This document shows positions 7,133 to 11,443 of a stretch of 11,443 nt of DNA, in pieces. The position numbers and the translations under genes are program-made. The notes beneath the pieces were generated by a model. That model was given only the letters and a program-made list of their open reading frames with translations. It searched no databases and had not been told where the DNA came from. Location: NCBI GenBank assembly GCA_030917805.1, contig JAUPUA010000069.1:1-11443 (forward strand). Reading direction: 5' to 3'. Each line of letters opens with the position of its first letter. Within the stretch, counting starts at the first letter, position 1. This DNA is from Patescibacteria group bacterium (GTDB lineage: Bacteria; Patescibacteriota; Saccharimonadia; Saccharimonadales; HK-STAS-PATE-42).

Positions 7133-7254
7133 ATGCTGTTAAATCGATCCTCTCTAGTATTCTACACACTTTGAGAGTGATTCTCACACCCTCCTATTTC
7201 TAGAAGTATCATTTCTTGAGATATTGAGGGGTGCTAACCTTATAAATAAGGATT

Positions 7255-7329
7255 TGGTGATCCCACGGGGAATCGAACCCCGGTTGCCAGGATGAAAACC
7301 TGGTGTCCTAACCGTTAGACGATGGGACC
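7255..7329 (-). tRNA. tRNA-Glu (anticodon UUC)
   Basis: The minus strand gives a 75-base cloverleaf: acceptor GGTCCCA/TGGGATC, D arm with GTC/GGAC, anticodon stem CCAGG/CCTGG and loop TTTTCAT (anticodon TTC). The T stem is CGGGG/CCCCG around TTCGATT. The discriminator A and CCA are encoded. It is the first gene of the minus-strand tRNA-grpE run. Confidence 0.95.
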
Positions 7330-7340
7330 ATGAAGAACCT

Positions 7341-7370
7341 ATTTTACCATATCTAGCGCTGGTGCATCAA
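7341..7370 (-). promoter_or_regulatory. Promoter of the tRNA-Glu / tRNA-Val / grpE / tRNA-Ala unit
   Basis: On the minus strand TTGATG (7365-7370) is followed after 18 bases by TAAAAT (7341-7346). Transcription would begin near 7334, a few bases ahead of the mature tRNA-Glu 5' end. No terminator is obvious between tRNA-Glu and grpE, so the downstream genes may be read from here. Confidence 0.5.
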
Positions 7371-7410
7371 TTTTGATAAAATAAGTAGTACGCTAAGTTG
7401 CAGCTTAAGC

Positions 7411-7495
7411 GGGCGAGTGGTGGAATTGGTAGACACGCATGCCTTAGGAGCATGTACCGCAAGGTGTGGAGGTTCAAGTCCTCTCTCGCCCACCA
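7411..7495 (+). tRNA. tRNA-Leu (anticodon UAG)
   Basis: The plus strand gives an 85-base tRNA with acceptor stem GGGCGAG/CTCGCCC, anticodon stem CATGC/GCATG and loop CTTAGGA (anticodon TAG). The long variable arm closes on a GCAA loop, as usual for leucine tRNAs. CCA is encoded. It is divergent from tRNA-Glu with an 81-base gap, and a terminator follows within 12 bases, so it appears to be a single-gene transcript. Confidence 0.95.
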
Positions 7496-7506
7496 AGATT
7501 TTATGA

Positions 7507-7535
7507 AAAGAGCCTCACCAGGGGCTCTTTCTATT
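7507..7535 (+). terminator. Rho-independent terminator of tRNA-Leu
   Basis: AAAGAGCCTC (7507-7516) and GGGGCTCTTT (7521-7530) pair as a 10-base stem with one T-G pair and an ACCA tetraloop. A U-rich, interrupted tail follows. It is 11 bases past the CCA of tRNA-Leu. Confidence 0.8.
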
Positions 7536-7553
7536 CTTATTATATCTATAGAC

Positions 7554-7583
7554 TTGACAAAGACGCATATACAATGATAAGAT
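7554..7583 (+). promoter_or_regulatory. Strong promoter with predicted leaderless start
   Basis: A perfect TTGACA (7554-7559), an 18-base spacer and an extended -10 TG-A-TAAGAT (hexamer 7578-7583) make the best promoter in the window. The expected transcription start, about 7 bases after the -10, coincides with the ATG at 7590. There is no room for a Shine-Dalgarno sequence, so the mRNA should be leaderless. Confidence 0.75.
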
Positions 7584-7589
7584 ATTGGA

Positions 7590-8198
7590 ATGATTAATTT
7601 AGAGAATCCTACAGACTTACTAGCCGTCTCTGCGGTAGCGAATACATCGGTAAGAGATCTCAATAGAGAACTCAAGTCCTCTATTGAGGTAGGTGAAGCC
7701 AGGCAGGCTGTAGACATTCGTCAATCAAGCGGGAGGATGGTTTCATCTCTCCTAAAGGGCCTTTCCGATGAGATTGCTTCGGATGGCAGACCTAATACTG
7801 GCAGCACCACCCTAGATCAGGTTGAGGCAGAATCTAATGCAAGAATGGCGAGAATGCTGGACGAGAGGGGTGATCAGTATGCCGAAAGAGAGACTTTTGA
7901 GGCCTTGGCTGATTCGGCTAGATTACCAGATGTCAGCCCAGCCTTCAATTTATACGAAGCGTATAGAATAGAGGGGGTTAGACGGGAGCTCGGAAAAAAA
8001 GCCGCGGGTATATCCTCGGTAGTCATTATGGCGCTAGGGTCTTGGTCTGGTCTACTCGTAGATCAACAATTAAACTCATCTCCTTCGGCAACTCTTGCCG
8101 GTATAGTAGCTGGAGGCATCTCTGGAGCATTAGCCAGTAAGCCAATAGAGGGTAGGTTCGCCAAGAGAAAAGCCCATAAGCTTTTAGCTCAGCAGTAA
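7590..8198 (+). CDS. Uncharacterised small membrane protein with two C-terminal helices
   Basis: I do not recognise this 202-residue protein. The first 130 residues are hydrophilic, charged and predicted to be mostly helical, with no signal peptide. Two hydrophobic segments follow: about 138-157 (GISSVVIMALGSWSGLLV core) and about 166-183 (ATLAGIVAGGISGALA, rich in small residues that favour helix packing). A short polar turn joins them. The tail is strongly basic (RFAKRKAHK). By the positive-inside rule both ends would be cytoplasmic, with a hairpin in the membrane. It is transcribed alone between its own strong promoter and a terminator at 8221. Translation very likely begins at the first base of the message. 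Function is unknown. Confidence 0.75.
   Translation: MINLENPTDLLAVSAVANTSVRDLNRELKSSIEVGEARQAVDIRQSSGRMVSSLLKGLSDEIASDGRPNTGSTTLDQVEAESNARMARMLDERGDQYAERETFEALADSARLPDVSPAFNLYEAYRIEGVRRELGKKAAGISSVVIMALGSWSGLLVDQQLNSSPSATLAGIVAGGISGALASKPIEGRFAKRKAHKLLAQQ
7659..7688 (+). repeat. Perfect 10-base inverted repeat inside the 7590 gene
   Basis: CTCAATAGAG (7659-7668) and CTCTATTGAG (7679-7688) are exact inverted copies with a 10-base loop. The stem extends by a T-G and an A-T pair. It lies about 70 bases into the predicted leaderless transcript and encodes part of a helical segment, so it could be an RNA hairpin or a chance effect of coding. Confidence 0.5.
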
Positions 8199-8220
8199 AT
8201 ACTACAAAGCAGCATGTTTC

Positions 8221-8250
8221 AAAGAGCCTCGGTAGTCGGGGCTCTTTTTT
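8221..8250 (+). terminator. Rho-independent terminator of the 7590 gene
   Basis: AAAGAGCCTCG (8221-8231) pairs with CGGGGCTCTTT (8237-8247) around a GTAGT loop, with one T-G pair, followed by an unbroken T run to 8250. It lies 22 bases after the stop codon. The outer 9 bases of each arm match the tRNA-Leu terminator. Confidence 0.9.
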
Positions 8251-8296
8251 GGTATAGTTAAACTTAAGCAGAATTATCTTTACAGTGGGGTAAACT

Positions 8297-9778
8297 TTGG
8301 CAAGGGCAAAACAGGCAGTAATTATTGGTGGGGGTCTTGCAGGCTTAAGTGCAGCCTGCTACATGGCACGCGCAGGTTACAGAACAATCTTGCTAGAAAA
8401 AAACATATCTGTTGGTGGAAGAGCTCAGTTTGGCGAAGATGCAGGGTACAAGTTCAATCTTGGTCCTAGTTGGTATGTGATGCCAGATATCTACGAAGAC
8501 TTTTTTAATGATTTTGGCCAAAAGCCAGAAGACCATTACACTTTAACCAGGCTTAGTCCTGCATACCGATCTTTTACCTCGAGTTCAAGTTCCGATGCAC
8601 TAGAGATCGAAAGAATGGCAGAGCTGCTAGATAGTATTAAACCTGGCGATGGGCTTGGCTTTAAGAGACTCATAAATCGTTCTAAAATTATTTACTCTAA
8701 GTTCAAGCTAAGCCTTTTGAACGAGATCTGGAAGGGTAGACGCGATTTACTAAAACCAAGTGTTATCTCGGCATTACTTTCTATGCCAAGAGGGAGTTCT
8801 AGCAGTAGGACCTCTAAACTCATCTCCTCAAAAGAGGGTAGAGCGTTAGTCGATAGTACAAGCTCTATATTCGGCGTACCTTCAAATGTCCTGCCGGCGG
8901 CTTACTCATTCCTACCGTATAGTATCTTCGAACAAGGAGTCTGGTACCCAGGCGGAGGTTTTAGCTCTGTAGTCTCTGGTTTTAAGTCTCTTGCCCAGCA
9001 ACTCGGGGTAGAAATCTATGAAGGCTACCAAGTAGAAAAAGTAGAAGTGCAGTACGGTTCGGCATCGGCTGTAATTATTAAAGATATTGGTCAACGTATT
9101 CCTGCAGATATTATAATCTCAGCCTCTAGCTATTCAACCACAGAATCTAGCCTAGAGACATCAAAGCAATCTTACTCTAGCGGCTACTGGAGCTCAAGAA
9201 CTTATTCACCCTCCTCAATAATTGTCTCTCTTGGGCTAAATACCAGGGTTCCAAATATTCTGCACCATAACACATTCACAGACACCGAAACAGATTCTGA
9301 GTTAGATATAAAATCCACAACTTGGCCTTACAAAATTGGGTCCTTTCATGTTTCTTGTCCATCACTAACTGACCCCACGCTTGCACCCGGTGGAGGTGAG
9401 GTTTTAACTATCACTATTCCAGTTCCTGCTGGCTTAAGGGTTGAAGAAGATTCTGAGAATAGCTTGGTGTCTCAAGCTTTTGCCAGAATTAGCGATGTCA
9501 TAGGGTTCAACATTAACGATCACATCACCACCAAACATGTTGTTTCATCAAGCTACTTTAGAGATATGTTCAACTCTCCAGCGGGCTCAGCATACGGAGT
9601 CGCACTAACTAACAAGCAAAAGTTCTACAAGCGCCCACGCGCTGCTTCTAAAAAACTTAAGAACCTCTTTTATGCAGGGCAAGATACAAATCCGGGTCCA
9701 GGGGCACCATTTGCTGTGGTCTCTGGAAAGCTCGCCGCATATTCCGCACTCGGTAAAACCCCACAGGCTAAATCTTAA
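8297..9778 (+). CDS. CrtI/CrtN-type phytoene desaturase-like FAD oxidoreductase
   Basis: The 493-residue protein, a normal length for the family, matches carotenoid desaturases, which use FAD to introduce double bonds into phytoene or related isoprenoids at the membrane. The N-terminal Rossmann motif VIIGGGLAGLSAA (8-20) with Glu34 binds FAD. GGRA (40-43) and GPSWYVMPDIYEDFF (56-70) are typical of CrtI, and the C-terminal FAD segment is NLFYAGQDTNPGPGAPF (456-472) followed by VVSGKLAA. The start is the TTG at 8297: it sits 6 bases after GTGGGG, and the next in-frame ATG would cut the FAD motif. No phytoene synthase or other carotenoid gene is nearby, so the substrate is uncertain; a retinol saturase-like or other isoprenoid role is possible. 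It converges on yaaA with 15 bases between stops. Confidence 0.85.
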   Translation: MARAKQAVIIGGGLAGLSAACYMARAGYRTILLEKNISVGGRAQFGEDAGYKFNLGPSWYVMPDIYEDFFNDFGQKPEDHYTLTRLSPAYRSFTSSSSSDALEIERMAELLDSIKPGDGLGFKRLINRSKIIYSKFKLSLLNEIWKGRRDLLKPSVISALLSMPRGSSSSRTSKLISSKEGRALVDSTSSIFGVPSNVLPAAYSFLPYSIFEQGVWYPGGGFSSVVSGFKSLAQQLGVEIYEGYQVEKVEVQYGSASAVIIKDIGQRIPADIIISASSYSTTESSLETSKQSYSSGYWSSRTYSPSSIIVSLGLNTRVPNILHHNTFTDTETDSELDIKSTTWPYKIGSFHVSCPSLTDPTLAPGGGEVLTITIPVPAGLRVEEDSENSLVSQAFARISDVIGFNINDHITTKHVVSSSYFRDMFNSPAGSAYGVALTNKQKFYKRPRAASKKLKNLFYAGQDTNPGPGAPFAVVSGKLAAYSALGKTPQAKS

Positions 9779-9793
9779 TACAAATCCTAACAG

Positions 9794-10552
9794 CTACTTA
9801 TCAATCTTCATTACGCCCTCAGCTTTGCGAACAAATACTGGCTCATGTTCGCTAGACCTAGATTCATCAAATACGTAACCACCTAATTCAAAGTTCTTTA
9901 ACGAATCTGGATCATCTATCCTATTCTTTATAATCCACCGGGCCATTGCTCCTCTAGCGACTTTTGCATGAACTGCCTCAAACTTAACTCCGCTCTTTCT
10001 GTCCTGCAAGAATAGCGGGGTAACTATTTTGCCGACAAAGTCTTTTCTTATCAACTTAATATACTCCTCAGAGCTTAGGTTTAGAACAACTTCGTCTGCC
10101 AGTCTCTTTGCGATCTTATCCCCCCAAAAATCATAGATATTCTTTTTTCCATCAACGGTTAGTTTGTAGCCAGCCTCCAGCCTGTATGGACTAATTGCAT
10201 CAAGAGGTCGGGCAATTCCGTAAAGTCCCGAAAGTGTCCAGACCTTATTCTGCGCCCATTCAAAATCTTCTTCAGTTAAGGTCTCAGCAGCTAAGCCTTT
10301 ATAAACATCTCCACTAAACAAGAGCCAAGCCTGAACCTTCTCTGCTTTTGGCCAATCTTTAATCTTCTGGGCCACCTCTTTGGCGAGGTTGTCAGAAACG
10401 TGCATCACCTTCTTGAGTTCTTGTTGGCTAAGTTTAGAAAGAGCCGTGTTGACGATCCTGGCCTCACTTTCGAAAAAAGGATTACTATAGGGCAGATCAA
10501 AGCCAACCTTCTTTTTAAGCATTGTCTTTGAAGAGACAAGTAGAGTAATCAT
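9794..10552 (-). CDS. yaaA: YaaA family protein (UPF0246, peroxide stress)
   Basis: The 252-residue protein is a full-length member of the YaaA/DUF328 family. In E. coli, YaaA is induced by OxyR and limits intracellular free iron during peroxide stress; family members have also been reported to bind DNA. Marks are LLFSGDVYKGL (77-87), WTLSGLYGIARPLDAISPYR (105-124), YDFWGDKI (140-147), NLSSEEY (158-164) and the HAKVARGAMARWII segment (195-208). The start ATG at 10550-10552 begins the family-typical MITLLVSSKTM (normally M.ILLSPAK.M). No Shine-Dalgarno sequence or OxyR-type site is evident. The gene is divergent from polA with 42 bases between start codons, so the two promoters must be closely packed. 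Confidence 0.92.
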   Translation of the reverse strand: MITLLVSSKTMLKKKVGFDLPYSNPFFESEARIVNTALSKLSQQELKKVMHVSDNLAKEVAQKIKDWPKAEKVQAWLLFSGDVYKGLAAETLTEEDFEWAQNKVWTLSGLYGIARPLDAISPYRLEAGYKLTVDGKKNIYDFWGDKIAKRLADEVVLNLSSEEYIKLIRKDFVGKIVTPLFLQDRKSGVKFEAVHAKVARGAMARWIIKNRIDDPDSLKNFELGGYVFDESRSSEHEPVFVRKAEGVMKIDK

Positions 10553-10594
10553 TACTCTAAGCTTAACAAAAAGCCCGAACCATCTGTTAGACTT

Positions 10595-11443
10595 ATGGTA
10601 AAGATGAGTAAAGATAAGAAGAACAAGGTCCTGGCGGTTATTGATGGCAAGTCGGTTTTTTACCGTGGTTATTATGCTATGCCAAACCTCTCTACGCGTG
10701 ATGGAGTCTCAACTGGCGGAGTGTATGGTTTCGCAACTTTAGCACTAGAAATAATTACTAAGCTTAAGCCAGATTATGTTGCAGTTGCTTGGGATAAGTC
10801 TAAAACTAACACCGCAAAAAGACGGGAGATCTATCCAGAGTATAAAGCGAATCGTAAACCCGCCCCACCAGACTTCTATGAGCAAGTTCCAATTCTAAAA
10901 AACTTTCTAGAGGTTCTAGGCTGGCCACTTTATGAGCTGGATGGTTACGAGGCCGATGACATTCTCGGAGCATTTGCACACCAAGCCAAAGATTTAAACT
11001 TAGAGACCAAGCTCATTACTTCTGATTTAGACATGCTCCAACTTATTCACGACGGCAAGACGGAGATTATGAACATTAAAAAAGGATTTAGTGATATTCA
11101 AAAGTTCAACCAAAAAGCTTTTGAAGAGAAATACGGAATTGAGGTCGAGCAGTTTATCGACTACAAGGCTTTGATGGGCGATAGTAGCGATAACATCCCG
11201 GGTGTTGCTGGGATCGGACCTAAGGCTGCGTGCGAGCTCCTAAACGAGTATAAGAATCTAGAGAGTATTTACGAGAGTCTTTGGAAGATTCCAGTTAAAT
11301 ATCAAAAAAAACTTGAGGCCGGTAAAGACATGGCATTTATCTCTAAAGAACTTGCCACTATAATTCTCGACCTTCCTCTAGATCTTAAAAATGAACTCAC
11401 CAAAATGCACGGAGTTCCAAAAGATGCTGGCAAACTTCTCAAA
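10595..11443 (+). CDS. polA: DNA polymerase I, N-terminal 5'-3' exonuclease domain (runs off right edge)
   Basis: 283 codons are open to the window edge. They form the 5'-3' exonuclease (FEN-like) domain that removes RNA primers and flaps. Metal-binding acidic residues are visible: Asp17 in VIDGKS, Asp67 in AVAWDK, Glu119, Asp121 and Asp122 in GYEADD, Asp144 and Asp146 in TSDLD, and Asp196 and Asp199 in GDSSDN. The helix-three-turn-helix begins IPGVAGIGPKAA (201-212). The basic REIYPEYKANR stretch (78-87) is the usual substrate-binding arch start. The next in-frame ATG at 10604 is equally possible; neither has a Shine-Dalgarno sequence. Whether polymerase domains follow cannot be seen, so a stand-alone exonuclease is not excluded, but full PolA is more likely. 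Confidence 0.9.
   Translation, partial: MVKMSKDKKNKVLAVIDGKSVFYRGYYAMPNLSTRDGVSTGGVYGFATLALEIITKLKPDYVAVAWDKSKTNTAKRREIYPEYKANRKPAPPDFYEQVPILKNFLEVLGWPLYELDGYEADDILGAFAHQAKDLNLETKLITSDLDMLQLIHDGKTEIMNIKKGFSDIQKFNQKAFEEKYGIEVEQFIDYKALMGDSSDNIPGVAGIGPKAACELLNEYKNLESIYESLWKIPVKYQKKLEAGKDMAFISKELATIILDLPLDLKNELTKMHGVPKDAGKLLK

Noticed and set aside
7174..7236. Short imperfect palindromes between tRNA-Glu and tRNA-Val (GAGA-GTGAT-TCTC, TTCTAGAA, CCTTA-TAAA-TAAGG)
   Set aside because: The stems are 4-5 base pairs long, without a T run on the minus strand, so I cannot support a terminator or operator.
5051..8269. Exact 11-base match TAAACTTAAGC at 5051-5061 and 8259-8269, each before a gene
   Set aside because: Its distance to the start codons differs (5 versus 27 bases), and a match of this length in AT-rich DNA of this size can arise by chance. 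I found no third full copy.
1..11443. CRISPR arrays, insertion sequences, prophage genes or attachment sites at the tRNAs
   Set aside because: There are no spaced direct repeats, transposase or integrase motifs, or duplicated tRNA 3' ends in the window.

Overview
The window looks like chromosomal DNA from a small-genome bacterium, most likely of the Candidate Phyla Radiation, with Saccharibacteria-like flavour. This placement is inference. It rests on the dense, moderately AT-rich layout, many compact hypothetical genes, a large tethered extracytoplasmic protease and the frequent lack of Shine-Dalgarno sequences. There is no rRNA or other decisive marker. UGA works as a stop: it ends the gene at 5067-6038, and an unrelated reading frame overlaps it by 4 bases. 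The UGA=Gly code of some CPR lineages therefore does not apply.

Region 1 (1-3290): the 3' tail of an upstream gene is followed by a 777-residue membrane-tethered trypsin-like serine protease. A TrmB-family transcriptional regulator converges on it.

Region 2 (3280-6439): a promoter-sized gap separates the TrmB regulator from four co-directional genes. These are two soluble proteins I do not recognise, a divergent member of the Ldh2 (malate/L-lactate dehydrogenase) family that has lost recognisable active-site histidines, and a 134-residue protein that overlaps it by ATGA. A perfect TGTTCA-N6-TGAACA inverted repeat lies in the divergent control region. I infer a TrmB-controlled operon of unknown, probably metabolic, role. 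It is the best candidate here for something undescribed.

Region 3 (6455-7530): on the minus strand, tRNA-Glu(UUC), tRNA-Val(UAC), grpE and tRNA-Ala(GGC) form one probable transcription unit in which grpE is sandwiched tightly between two tRNAs. tRNA-Leu(UAG) is on the plus strand with its own terminator. All four tRNAs encode CCA.

Region 4 (7554-8250): a near-consensus promoter sits so close to the ATG of a small two-helix membrane protein that the mRNA should be leaderless. A terminator follows whose stem resembles that of the tRNA-Leu terminator.

Region 5 (8297-11443): a solitary CrtI-type phytoene desaturase-like oxidoreductase converges on a YaaA (UPF0246) protein. Divergent from YaaA is the N-terminal 5'-3' exonuclease part of DNA polymerase I, which runs off the right edge.
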